Both the position numbers and the translations under genes were made by a program. This document shows positions 1 to 8,269 of a stretch of 47,686 nt of DNA, piece by piece. The notes beneath the pieces were generated by a model. That model was not told the DNA's origin. It did not search any database and saw only the letters and a list, made by a program, of their open reading frames with translations. Position 1 is the stretch's first letter; every line of letters begins with the position of its first letter. The DNA comes from an uncultured Elioraea sp. (GTDB lineage Bacteria; Pseudomonadota; Alphaproteobacteria; Acetobacterales; Acetobacteraceae), in NCBI GenBank assembly GCA_937928775.1, contig CALFVI010000031.1, forward strand, positions 1 through 47,686. Reading direction: 5' to 3'.

Positions 1-728
1 GCCTCCACCATCATCGCCCGGCAGACCGACCGCAACTCGGGGTCCCCCGTCAGCACGTCGAGAGTCTGCAGGGTGAGGGCAGAGACGGGGTTGAAGGTCA
101 GGTTGCCCCAGAGCTTGACCCAGATCTCGTCTCGGATGCGCGGCCGCACGGGCGCCTTGAAGCCGGCCGCGATCAGCGCCTCCGCAAGCCGCAGCACTCG
201 CTCGCTCTTCGACTCGTCCGGTTCGCCGAGCGAGAAGCGGTCTCCGTAGCTGTGCTCGACCACGCCGGGTTCCACCACCTCGGCTGCTGGGTAGACAACG
301 CAGCCGATGCAGCGTTCGGGTGGAAGGAGGCGCAGGAGCGTGCCGCCCGGGTCGACGCTCTCGACGGAACGGCCATCGAACGGTCCGCCATGTTGATGGA
401 AATACCACCACGGGATCCCGTTCACGCCCGAAACGATCGCCGTCTCGGGCCCGAAGAGGGGCTGCATCGCCTGCGCCACCCCGGGCAGGGAGTGCGCCTT
501 CAGGGTGATGATGACGTAGTCCTGCGGCCCGGCCTCGGCTGCGGTGGCCACCGCGCGCGGGCGGGTGAGGATCTCCTCGCCCTCTGAGCGCAGCACCAGT
601 CCCTTCTCCTGCATCGCTGCAAGGTGCGGGCCCCGCGCGACGACCGTCACCTCGTGCTCGCCTTTGTGCGCAAGGCGGGCCGCCATCAGGCCGCCGATCG
701 CGCCCGCCCCGAAGACGCAGATCCGCAT
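1..728 (-). CDS. 2-dehydropantoate 2-reductase family protein (PanE/ApbA-like), C-terminus cut by window edge
   Basis: The minus strand reads from an ATG at 728 without a stop to the left edge (242 codons visible). It opens with the Rossmann glycine motif GAGAIGG (about residues 7-13) preceded by MRICVF, typical of NADPH-binding ketopantoate reductases. The C-terminal helical domain signature IWVKLWGNLTFNPVSALT is present near the edge. Family enzymes reduce ketopantoate to pantoate for CoA synthesis, but many paralogues act on other 2-oxo or 2-hydroxy acids. The upstream ligase gene ends in TGATG, so its stop and this start share one base and the two are almost certainly co-translated. That pairing, next to a carboxylate transporter, makes a catabolic dehydrogenase role as likely as pantothenate synthesis. 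Family sure; substrate unknown. Confidence 0.85.
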   Translation of the reverse strand, partial: MRICVFGAGAIGGLMAARLAHKGEHEVTVVARGPHLAAMQEKGLVLRSEGEEILTRPRAVATAAEAGPQDYVIITLKAHSLPGVAQAMQPLFGPETAIVSGVNGIPWWYFHQHGGPFDGRSVESVDPGGTLLRLLPPERCIGCVVYPAAEVVEPGVVEHSYGDRFSLGEPDESKSERVLRLAEALIAAGFKAPVRPRIRDEIWVKLWGNLTFNPVSALTLQTLDVLTGDPELRSVCRAMMVE

Positions 729-2257
729 CAGAACCGCACCCCAAGCTTCTCGGCGAGGCCGATGCGCTGCAGCTTGCCGGTCGCTCCCTTCGGGATTTCG
801 GGCACGAACACGATCCGCCGCGGCACCTTGAAATCGGCGAGGCTCTGGGCGGCGAAATCGCGCAGGCCCTGCTCGCTCACCTCCATGCCGTCGCGCAACA
901 CGACCGCCGCCGCCACCTCCTCGCCGAGCTTCGGGTGAGGGGCGGCGAAGGTGAGCGCCTGCGCCACCGCCGGATGGGCGGAAAGCACATTGTCGACCTC
1001 AAGCGGGCTCACCTTCTCACCCCCGCGGTTGATCAGCTCCTTGAGCCGCCCGGTGAGGGTGAGGTAGCCATCGGTATCGAAGGTGCCTTGATCGCCGGTA
1101 CGGAACCAGCCGTTCGTGAAGGCCTTAGCGTTGGCCTCCGGGTTGTTCTCGTAGCCCTTCGTTACATTGGGGCCGCGGATCACCACCTCGCCCGTCGCCC
1201 CTTGCGGCAGGAGGTTGCCCTCCTCGTCCATGATCGCGATCTCGGGCCCTGCCGGAAGCCCGACCGAGCCCGGCTTGCGCGGCCCCGTGAGCGGATTGGA
1301 GGCCATCTGGTGCGAGGCCTCGGTCATACCGTAGCTCTCGACGAGAGGGCAGCCGAACGTCTCCTCCAATTTGAGCATCACCGGCGCGGGCAGCGAGGCG
1401 GAGGAGGAGCGGAGGAAGCGAAGTTTCGCGCGCGCAATCACCTCGGCGTTGCGGTCGGCGCGCGCGAGGATCGCCTGGTACATGGTCGGCACGGCGGTGA
1501 TCCAGGAGGGCCTCTCCTCGTCCAGCTGGCGGAAGAAACGCAGCGCGTCGAAGCCCGCCGTGCAGATCACCGCGCCCCCGCCGTGCATCGAGGCGAGCAC
1601 GGCGGCAACCAGGCCGTGGATGTGAAAGAGCGGCATGATGTTGAGACACGCATCCTCAGGCGAGAGTGCCAAGGTGGTCGCGATGTGGTTGGCCGAGGCG
1701 CAGAGATTGGCGTGGGTGAGCGGAACGATCTTCGGCCGAGCCGTGGTGCCTGAGGTGTGCAGGACGAGGGCGACATCGTCTTCATCGGCAGGGCCCGGAT
1801 GTGCCGCTGAGCCGGGCGAGCCGCCTTCGAGCGCGAAGTCGCCGGCCTCCTCGCGGGGAACGAGCTCGAGAAGCGGAACATTCAGCCGTGCCGCCGCCGC
1901 CCGCGCCGGGCTGTCCGCCCCCTTCAGCACGATCAGTGCCTTCGCGCGCAAATCCTCGAGGTAGAAGGCAAACTCGTCCTCACGATAGGCGGGATTGAGG
2001 GGGGCGGTGGTGGCCGCGGTGGCAACTGCGAGGAACGCAGCCGCCATCTCTGGCCCGTTCGGCAGCACGATCGCTACCCGATCGCCCCGGCCGATGCCGA
2101 GCGCGTTGAGCCTCGCGCGCGTGCGTTCGGCGACCGTCATCAGGGCGGCGGATGTGAGCGGGGCGCGGCCGGGCGCACGCAACGCGACCGAGGCGGGGTC
2201 GCGGGCGGCGAGCAGGTCGGCGAGCGTGGCGTGGGCGGGCATCGGGCGATTTTCCAC
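728..2257 (-). CDS. AMP-forming acyl-CoA synthetase, oxalate-CoA ligase (AAE3/Pcs60)-like
   Basis: A 509-residue ANL-superfamily adenylating enzyme. The phosphate-binding loop TSGTTARPK lies at about 168-176, followed by PLFHIHG, YGMTEASHQM, the GWFRTGD hinge region, GRLKELINRGGEK and the C-terminal catalytic lysine in PKGATGKLQR (about K495). The combination SGTTxRPK, FHIHGL, MTEASHQMASNPL, RKPGSVG and GPNVTKGYENNPEAN closely matches, from memory, the oxalate-CoA ligases of plants and yeast, so a small dicarboxylic or hydroxy acid is the best substrate guess. The start is GTG at 2257 or ATG at 2242, which has a GGA stretch about 10 nt upstream. It is the first gene of a two-gene minus-strand unit with the PanE-like gene and is divergent from the tripartite transporter operon. 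Confidence 0.88.
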   Translation of the reverse strand: MENRPMPAHATLADLLAARDPASVALRAPGRAPLTSAALMTVAERTRARLNALGIGRGDRVAIVLPNGPEMAAAFLAVATAATTAPLNPAYREDEFAFYLEDLRAKALIVLKGADSPARAAAARLNVPLLELVPREEAGDFALEGGSPGSAAHPGPADEDDVALVLHTSGTTARPKIVPLTHANLCASANHIATTLALSPEDACLNIMPLFHIHGLVAAVLASMHGGGAVICTAGFDALRFFRQLDEERPSWITAVPTMYQAILARADRNAEVIARAKLRFLRSSSASLPAPVMLKLEETFGCPLVESYGMTEASHQMASNPLTGPRKPGSVGLPAGPEIAIMDEEGNLLPQGATGEVVIRGPNVTKGYENNPEANAKAFTNGWFRTGDQGTFDTDGYLTLTGRLKELINRGGEKVSPLEVDNVLSAHPAVAQALTFAAPHPKLGEEVAAAVVLRDGMEVSEQGLRDFAAQSLADFKVPRRIVFVPEIPKGATGKLQRIGLAEKLGVRF

Positions 2258-2444
2258 GGTGGAACGCGGGACGGATGCAGCGGGACCAGCGGCGACGCAA
2301 GCCCCCGGACCGGGAGACGCGCATTTTGTTGCGCTGCAATGTAAATTCGCGACAGGAGTTTTCGTTTGATTTACCGACGCCGCAATCCTATGCCGCCGCC
2401 CTCACCTGATGACAGCCCGGCTCGACCACACGCAAGGGGATGGT

Positions 2445-3455
2445 ATGACGTCGCGACGCACGCTGGTTGGCGCAGCCGCGCCTTTCTTCGCCCTCTCGCT
2501 CGCCCTCGCCGCGTGCCCCCACCCGGCGGCGGCCCAAGGGTGGGAACCGTCGCGGCCGATCACCCTCCTCGTTCCGGCCGGCACGGGCGGCAGGGCGGAT
2601 CAGATGGCGCGCGCCATCCAGGGCATCGTCTCCAAGCACAATCTCGCGCGCCAGCCGGTCGTGGTGCAGAACAAGCCTGGCGGGGCCGGGGCGGAGGCCT
2701 TCCTCGAGGTGAAGAACAGCCGCGGCAACCCGCATCTCCTGGTCATCACGCTGTCGAACCTGTTCACCACGCCGCTTGCCACCGGGGTGCCGGTGTCTTG
2801 GCGCGACCTCACACCCATCAAAATGATGGCGCTCGATCAGTTCGTGCTCTGGGTGCACGCGGAAAGCCCCTGGCGCAGCGTGCCCGAGTTCATCGCCGCG
2901 GCACGCGAAGGCCGCCTGCGCATGGGCGGCACCGGCTCGCGCCAGGAGGACCAGATCATCACGGTGGCGATCGAGCGCGCCACGGGGGCGCGCTTCACCT
3001 ACGTCCCGTTCCGCGGCGGCGGTGAAGTTGCCGTGCAGCTCGTTGGCCGGCATGTCGATGCGACCGTCAACAACCCGATCGAGGCCGTGCAGCACTGGCG
3101 CTCCGGCACGCTGCGCCCCCTCTGCGTCTTCGACAGCAAGCGCCTGACCGTGACCGACAAGGTGACGGAAACGATGGCCTGGTCGGACATCCCGACCTGC
3201 AAGGAAGCGGGGCTTGACGTCGAGTACCTGATGCTGCGCGGCATCTTTGGCGCGCCCGGCATCGCGCCTGCCGTGGTCGAGTATTATGTCACCCTGCTCG
3301 ATCGCGTGCGCGCCACCCCAGAGTGGCAGCATCTAATGACAGAAGGCGCATTCAATCTCACCACGATGACGGGTGAGCCCTTCGCGCAGTGGTTGGCGCG
3401 CGAAGAGGAGCGGCACCGCAGTCTAATGGCGGAAGCGGGCTTCCTCGCCCGCTGA
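2445..3455 (+). CDS. Tripartite tricarboxylate transporter substrate-binding protein (Bug/TctC family)
   Basis: Periplasmic solute receptor of about 336 residues. The start is set at the ATG at 2445, which has AAGGGGA 4 nt upstream and begins MTSRRTLVGAAA, a signal peptide with a twin-arginine-like SRR; the mature part begins near AAAQGWEP. An ATG at 2409 would only add a non-signal extension. The mature part shows the Bug hallmarks: RPITLLVPAGTGGRADQMAR for the first ligand loop, NKPGGAGAEAF, and TYVPFRGGGEVAVQLVGRHVDATVNNPIEA. Members bind carboxylates such as citrate, other di- and tricarboxylates or aromatic acids with TctAB. The tctB and tctA genes follow directly, forming a complete transporter. 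The ligand cannot be read from sequence. Confidence 0.9.
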   Translation: MTSRRTLVGAAAPFFALSLALAACPHPAAAQGWEPSRPITLLVPAGTGGRADQMARAIQGIVSKHNLARQPVVVQNKPGGAGAEAFLEVKNSRGNPHLLVITLSNLFTTPLATGVPVSWRDLTPIKMMALDQFVLWVHAESPWRSVPEFIAAAREGRLRMGGTGSRQEDQIITVAIERATGARFTYVPFRGGGEVAVQLVGRHVDATVNNPIEAVQHWRSGTLRPLCVFDSKRLTVTDKVTETMAWSDIPTCKEAGLDVEYLMLRGIFGAPGIAPAVVEYYVTLLDRVRATPEWQHLMTEGAFNLTTMTGEPFAQWLAREEERHRSLMAEAGFLAR

Positions 3456-3483
3456 CGGCGCGCCGCGCTTCGGATCGCTTGCC

Positions 3484-3972
3484 ATGAGCGAAGTGCCGCG
3501 GGGCTTGCGCGCCCGCCCCGTCGAAATCGCCACCGCGGTCGGCTTCGCCGCCTTGGGCGGGATCGCGATGTTCGACTCCGCCCGCATCGGCTTCGGCTGG
3601 GGCTTTGATGGTCCGCAATCGGGCACCTTCCCCTATTGGGTGGGCGCGCTGCTCATGCTCGCCTCTGGCGCGGTGCTAGCGGGCGCGGTGCTGCGGCGCA
3701 CGCGCGCCATGTTCGCCACCAGCGAACAGCTCGCCTCCGTCGCGCGCGTCTTCATCCCCGCCATCCTCTATGTGGCGGCGATGCACGCCGTCGGGCTCTA
3801 CGTTGCCTCAGCCGGCTTGCTTGCATGGTTCATGATCCGCCTCGGCGGGTATCCGTGGCCAGTCGCGATCGCCTCCGGCGTCGCAACGGCCGTGATCATC
3901 TTCGTCGTCTTCGAACTCTGGTTCCTCGTCTCACTGCCCAAGGGCCCCCTCGAAGAGCTGCTCGGATACTGA
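3484..3972 (+). CDS. TctB family small membrane subunit of tripartite tricarboxylate transporter
   Basis: A 162-residue integral membrane protein with four predicted hydrophobic segments (roughly 17-35, 50-72, 86-108 and 120-150). The first segment carries GGIAMFDSARIGFGWGFDGPQSGTFPYWVG-type features: the family's conserved stretch of glycines and a short loop before the second helix, here split by FDGPQ and GTFPYWVG. TctB-like subunits accompany the large permease TctA in the inner membrane; their exact role is not settled. It lies 28 nt after the binding-protein gene and 3 nt before tctA, so it is transcribed with both. Length matches the family (about 150-170). Confidence 0.85.
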   Translation: MSEVPRGLRARPVEIATAVGFAALGGIAMFDSARIGFGWGFDGPQSGTFPYWVGALLMLASGAVLAGAVLRRTRAMFATSEQLASVARVFIPAILYVAAMHAVGLYVASAGLLAWFMIRLGGYPWPVAIASGVATAVIIFVVFELWFLVSLPKGPLEELLGY

Positions 3973-3975
3973 GCG

Positions 3976-5475
3976 ATGGAGAATCTCGCCGCGCTCGCCG
4001 CCGGATTTGCGGTCGCGCTGACGCCCTCGAACATGGTGCTGATGCTGGTCGGCGTCCTGCTTGGCGTCGTCATCGGCGTTCTTCCAGGGCTCGGCGGGGC
4101 GAACGGCATCGCCATCCTGCTGCCGCTCACCTTCGCGATGGAGCCGGTGAGCGCGATCATCATGCTCTCCTGCATCTATTGGGGTGCCCTGTTCGGCGGC
4201 GCGATCACCTCCATCCTCTTCAATATTCCGGGCGAACCGTGGTCTGTCGCCACCACCTTCGACGGCTACCCGATGGCGCAGAAGGGCCGCGCGGCGGAAG
4301 CGCTGGTGGCGGCCTTCACCTCCTCCTTCTTCGGTGCCTTCGTCGCCATCGTCATGATCACCGCGATCGCCCCGCTCGTCGCCCGCTTTGCGCTGCGCTT
4401 CGGCCCGCCCGAATTCTTCGCCGTGATGTTCCTCTCCTTCGCCGCCTTCGTCGGCCAGGGCCGCGGCTCAGCCTGGAAGACGATCGCATCGATGATGGCG
4501 GGCTTCCTGTTCGCCTGCGTGGGCCTGGATACGGTGACGGGAGCGCTTCGCCTCACCTTCGGCTCGATGGAGCTGATGCGCGGCTTCGACTTCCTGGTTG
4601 CGGTGATCGGCCTCTTCGGCATCTCGGAGATCCTGATCGCGGTCGAGGAGGGGTTGCGATTTGAAGGCGCGAAGGCGCGCATCGACCCAGGCGTCGTGTT
4701 CCGGGTGTGGAGGGAGTTGCCGCGCCACGGCGCGATCGCGCTGCGCTCCTCGTTCATCGGCTGCTGGATGGGGGTCACCCCAGCGGGAGCCACCCCTGCC
4801 TCCTTCATGTCCTACGGGATGGCGCGCAAGCTCTCCAGGGACGGGGCCGCCTTCGGCACCGGGCGGATCGAGGGTGTGATCGCACCGGAGGTGGCGAACA
4901 ATGCGGCTGGTGTGTCCGCGCTGCTGCCGATGCTCGCGCTCGGCGTGCCGGGCTCTCCCACCGCCGCCGTGCTGCTGGGCGGGCTCATCATGTGGGGCCT
5001 GCAGCCAGGGCCGATGCTGTTCGTCGAACAGAAGGATTTCGTCTGGGGCCTGATCGCCTCGATGTACTTGGGCAATGTCGCGGCCTTCCTGGTCGTGCTC
5101 ACCCTCGTGCCGGTGTTCGCCGCCATCCTGCGCATTCCCTTCACCATCATCGCCCCTCTCATCCTCATCGCGTGCGCAATCGGTGCATACACGGTCAACA
5201 ACGCGATGTTCGACGTCATGCTGATGCTGGTGTTCGGGCTGATCGGCTACGTGATGAAGAAGCTCGACTATCCGCTCGCGCCGATGGTGCTGGCACTCGT
5301 CCTCGGCAATCGTACGGAGCAGGCGTTCCGCCAGTCGCTCCTGCTCTCGGAGGGGTCGCTTTGGGTCTTCTTCCACGGCTGGTTGTCGGGGCTCATCATG
5401 ACGGCGGGGCTGGTGTTGCTGGCTTGGCCGCTGATCGGGCGGCTCACGGCGAGCGTTCGCGCGCGCATGGCGTGA
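3976..5475 (+). CDS. TctA family large permease subunit of tripartite tricarboxylate transporter
   Basis: A 499-residue permease with about 11-12 hydrophobic segments, the usual TctA length. The diagnostic motifs are present: GVLPGLGGANGIAILLPLTF at about 37-56, CIYWGALFGGAITSILFNIPGEPWS-type sequence at about 73-95, and FDGYPMAQKGRAAEAL. The mirrored second half includes APEVANNAAG, LALGVPGSPTAAVLLGGL and the GLQPGPMLF loop. It moves carboxylates across the inner membrane using an ion gradient, fed by the binding protein encoded two genes upstream. The start follows the tctB stop by 3 nt. It is the last gene of the operon; the next gene begins 118 nt later. Confidence 0.92.
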   Translation: MENLAALAAGFAVALTPSNMVLMLVGVLLGVVIGVLPGLGGANGIAILLPLTFAMEPVSAIIMLSCIYWGALFGGAITSILFNIPGEPWSVATTFDGYPMAQKGRAAEALVAAFTSSFFGAFVAIVMITAIAPLVARFALRFGPPEFFAVMFLSFAAFVGQGRGSAWKTIASMMAGFLFACVGLDTVTGALRLTFGSMELMRGFDFLVAVIGLFGISEILIAVEEGLRFEGAKARIDPGVVFRVWRELPRHGAIALRSSFIGCWMGVTPAGATPASFMSYGMARKLSRDGAAFGTGRIEGVIAPEVANNAAGVSALLPMLALGVPGSPTAAVLLGGLIMWGLQPGPMLFVEQKDFVWGLIASMYLGNVAAFLVVLTLVPVFAAILRIPFTIIAPLILIACAIGAYTVNNAMFDVMLMLVFGLIGYVMKKLDYPLAPMVLALVLGNRTEQAFRQSLLLSEGSLWVFFHGWLSGLIMTAGLVLLAWPLIGRLTASVRARMA

Positions 5476-5593
5476 GGAAGCGCCCTGCATCCGTTTGTCT
5501 CGTTTGCGTGACAACGGGCGGCGGGCGGCTTCCCTGGCGAGCCGATCTGCGCAAGCGTGCGTGCGCCTGAGCAACCGATCAGGGGAGGGCGCC

Positions 5594-6907
5594 GTGCCCA
5601 TCCGCATCGCCGCCTTCAATGTCGAGAACCTGTTCGACCGTGCGCGGGCGCTGAACGCCGAGACGCCCGGTGCGCACCAGGATGTGCTCGACGCCTACGC
5701 CGAACTGAACCAGCTGTTCGAGCGGGAGACGTACCATGCGTCGGCGAAGCGGCGCATGCTCGCGCTCATGGAGGTTCTCGCGCTTCGCCCGCCGCGCTTC
5801 GCGGGGCCGTTCGCGCTGATCCGGCGCATCCGCGGCAAGCTCGTGCACACTCCGCGTGGCTGAGAACCGACGATCGTCGCCAGCGGTCGGGCCGACTGGG
5901 TGGGATGGTGCGAACTCGTCACCGCGGCGGTGGACGAGATCGCGATGATGAACACCGCGCGCGTGAACTGCGACGTGGCTGCCGACCTCCTCGCCGTGGT
6001 GGAGGCGGAGAGCCGCCCCGTGCTGCGTCGCTTCCACGACTTGTTGCTGCCCAAGGTGGGAGTGGCGCCCGACCAGGGCTACCGGCACCTCATGCTGATC
6101 GACGGCAATGACGAGCGCGGCATCGATGTCGGGCTCGCCACCCGCGATGGCTTCCCGATCGGGCTGATGCGCTCGAACGTCGACCTCCGCTCCCCGTCAG
6201 GCGAGGTCTTCTTCAGCCGCGACTGCCCGGAATACGTCGTCACCACGCCCTCGAATCGGCCGATCATTGTTTTGCCGAACCATTTCAAGAGCACGTTCGC
6301 CCCGGGCAGGGACGGCCAGCGCCGCGCCGACGAGAAGCGACGCCTGCAAGCGCAAACGGTGGCGGACATTTACCGCCGACTGCGCCAGGAGGGCCATGAC
6401 AACATTGTCGTGCTGGGTGACCTGAACGACACGCCGGACAGCGAGCCGCTTTCGCCGCTTCTGCGTGGCACCGACCTCAAGGACGTTTCGGATCACGACG
6501 CATTCACCGAGTTCGAGTATCGCGCCCGCACGGGGGGGCGCGGCATCGGCACCTACGGCAACGGGCGCGACAACGAGAAGATCGACGACATCCTGCTCTC
6601 GCCCGCCTTGTTCACGCGCGTCTCCAAGGGCGGGATCTTTCGCAAGGGCGCGTGGCCGGGACAGAGGCCGAAGCGGTGGGACGTCTATTCCGAGCTCGCT
6701 GCCCCTGTTCACGCGGCCTCCGACCATCACGCGATCTGGGTCGATCACGACCTCTGGCCACCATGGGGCGTTCGGCTGGCAACCTCCTCCGCCGCCCCGT
6801 ACCCTCTCCTGTGGCTTCGGCGCGATGTGCCCGGGTCGCCACGACGGCGAGAGGGAGCGGGCGTGGTAGCGGCGGGCGGACTTGAACCGCCGACCCCGGC
6901 ATTATGA
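5594..6907 (+). pseudogene. Endonuclease/exonuclease/phosphatase-family protein, interrupted by an in-frame TGA
   Basis: One reading frame encodes the fold on both sides of a single TGA at 5861-5863 (codon 90). The start is GTG at 5594, backed by a strong GGGGAGGG 5 nt upstream, and gives IRIAAFNVENLFDR, the first metal/phosphate motif of the family. After the TGA the same frame continues with ADWVGWCELVT, NTARV, VVEAESRP, the catalytic VLGDLNDTP, and the terminal SDHHAIW. No frameshift is needed to join the halves, so this is a nonsense mutation or, less likely, stop readthrough. The frame also runs past the expected end (after VDHDL, where TGG sits at 6755) to a TGA at 6905-6907 inside the antisense strand of tRNA-Met, giving a junk tail. 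The downstream piece alone (from about 5900) lacks the first active-site strand. Confidence 0.8.
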
Positions 6908-6940
6908 GTGCCGTGCTCTGACCAGCTGAGCTACGCCGCC
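6864..6940 (-). tRNA. tRNA-Met (CAT anticodon), elongator type
   Basis: The minus strand folds as a 77-nt tRNA including an encoded CCA. The 5' GGCGGCG pairs with CGCCGCT (the first pair is G-U), the D-arm contains AGCTCAGCTGG, the anticodon loop is CTCATAA with CAT complementary to 6904-6906, and the T-arm is GGCGG-TTCAAGT-CCGCC. It lacks the C1-A72 mismatch of initiator tRNA and the body differs from lysidine-modified tRNA-Ile2, so the elongator tRNA-Met call is preferred. Its 5' ten bases contain the TAG stop of mnmA on the same strand. On the other strand the endonuclease-family frame ends inside it. Confidence 0.95.
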
Positions 6941-8067
6941 GCGTCCGCCGCAGTTAGGGTGTCGTGCCCGTCCCTGTCAACGCCGCGCGCTGGGGCCCCG
7001 ATCCGCGACGCCACCAGCGTGCCGCCGCCCAGCACCCGCTCCCCGTCGTAGAACACCGCTGCTTGGCCGGGCGCGACGACAGCCGGTGCGTCGAGCACAA
7101 TCAGCACCCGCCCGCCCTCCGCCACCACGGTGGCAGGCTGCGCCGCTTCCCGCCCGCGCAGCTTCACCGCACAGCGGATCGATGCGGCGGGCCGGTCGAT
7201 CAGCCAGGACACGCCCTCGACCCAGGCTTCAACCTGCCCAAGGGCGGCGCGCGGGCCGACGACCACACGCCGTCTGCCGGCATCGATCGCGACCACGAAC
7301 AGCCGCTCCCCCGCGCGCGCCGCAACCTCACCGAGGCCCTTCGCCTGGCCCACCGTGAAGCGCGCGATGCCGCGATGCCGGCCCAGCACCCGGCCGTCGA
7401 GCGAGACGATCTCGCCCTCCTCTGCCGCCTCGGGGCGCAGAGCGGCCACCACCCGGTCGTAGCGCCCCTCCGGAACGAAGCAGAGATCCTGGCTGTCTGG
7501 CTTCTCCGCGACCGGAAGGCCAAGCCGGGCGGCCTCGGCGCGCACCGCGTCCTTGCGCATGCCGCCCAGGGGAAAACGGAGGAATGGCAAATCCTCGCGC
7601 CTGATGCCCCAGAGAAAATAGGACTGGTCGCGCACCGGGTCGATCGCGCGCAAGAGCGCCATCTCTCCGCCAACCATCGCCGTGCGCGCGTAGTGGCCGG
7701 TGGCAAGGGCATCGCAGCCGAGGTCGCGGGCAAGCTGGACCAGATCAGTGAACTTCAGGTGCTGGTTGCAGGCCGCGCAGGGAATGGGGGTGAGCCCCTC
7801 GGCGTAGGCCGCGGCGAAGGGTTCGATCACGGCCGCGCGGAAGCGGGCTTCCATGTCGAGAACGTAATGGGGGATCCCCAAATGGTCTGCCACCCGGCGG
7901 GCGTCGTGGATGTCCTGCCCTGCACAGCAGGCACCTTTCCGGCCGACGGCCCGCCCGTGATCGTAGAGCTGCATGGTCACGCCCACCACCTCGTGCCCGG
8001 CCTCCACCAGAAGCCCGGCGACAGTGGCGGAGTCGACCCCGCCCGACATGGCAACAAGGATGCGCAT
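6931..8067 (-). CDS. mnmA: tRNA-specific 2-thiouridylase MnmA
   Basis: A 378-residue enzyme that installs sulfur at C2 of uridine 34 in tRNAs for Lys, Glu and Gln, using ATP and persulfide sulfur. The PP-loop SGGVDS is at residues 8-13. The catalytic cysteines are C100 in [10 protein letters not shown] and C196 in DSQDLCFV, and GHYAR and the DQSYFLWG tRNA-binding segment are present. The ATG at 8067 is chosen because it directly precedes [10 protein letters not shown] and has GAGG 7 nt upstream; an upstream GTG/ATG would add an unrelated arginine-proline stretch. The TAG stop lies inside the 5' end of tRNA-Met, so the mRNA and the tRNA precursor overlap by 10 nt on one strand. A tRNA-Gln(TTG), one of the usual MnmA substrates, is encoded at 36.3 kb. 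Confidence 0.95.
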   Translation of the reverse strand: MRILVAMSGGVDSATVAGLLVEAGHEVVGVTMQLYDHGRAVGRKGACCAGQDIHDARRVADHLGIPHYVLDMEARFRAAVIEPFAAAYAEGLTPIPCAACNQHLKFTDLVQLARDLGCDALATGHYARTAMVGGEMALLRAIDPVRDQSYFLWGIRREDLPFLRFPLGGMRKDAVRAEAARLGLPVAEKPDSQDLCFVPEGRYDRVVAALRPEAAEEGEIVSLDGRVLGRHRGIARFTVGQAKGLGEVAARAGERLFVVAIDAGRRRVVVGPRAALGQVEAWVEGVSWLIDRPAASIRCAVKLRGREAAQPATVVAEGGRVLIVLDAPAVVAPGQAAVFYDGERVLGGGTLVASRIGAPARGVDRDGHDTLTAADAAA

Positions 8068-8269
8068 GGGCCTCAGATGCGGGGGGCGTCGGGCAGGGTC
8101 AAGCGACGGCAGCACCGACGCTTCGTCCGACGGCCTACCGACCCCGGATCACGTGCAGGCAACACACGCAGCGCTGGCTGGGCAGGGTGCTCTGCGGCCA
8201 GCCTCAGCGTTTGGCAGGCGCGGTTCTCCGACCCAGCCCCGCTCACCCCGCCGTGGAGTCACGGCCCGC

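Noticed and set aside
2329-2339. Short palindrome TTGCGCTGCAA between the divergent acyl-CoA ligase and transporter genes
   Set aside because: Arms are only four bases each; without a conserved regulator gene or comparison it cannot be called an operator.
5861-5863. TGA in the nuclease-family gene as a selenocysteine codon
   Set aside because: The position is not catalytic in the family, no cysteine is expected there, and no suitable stem-loop follows directly; a nonsense mutation is simpler.
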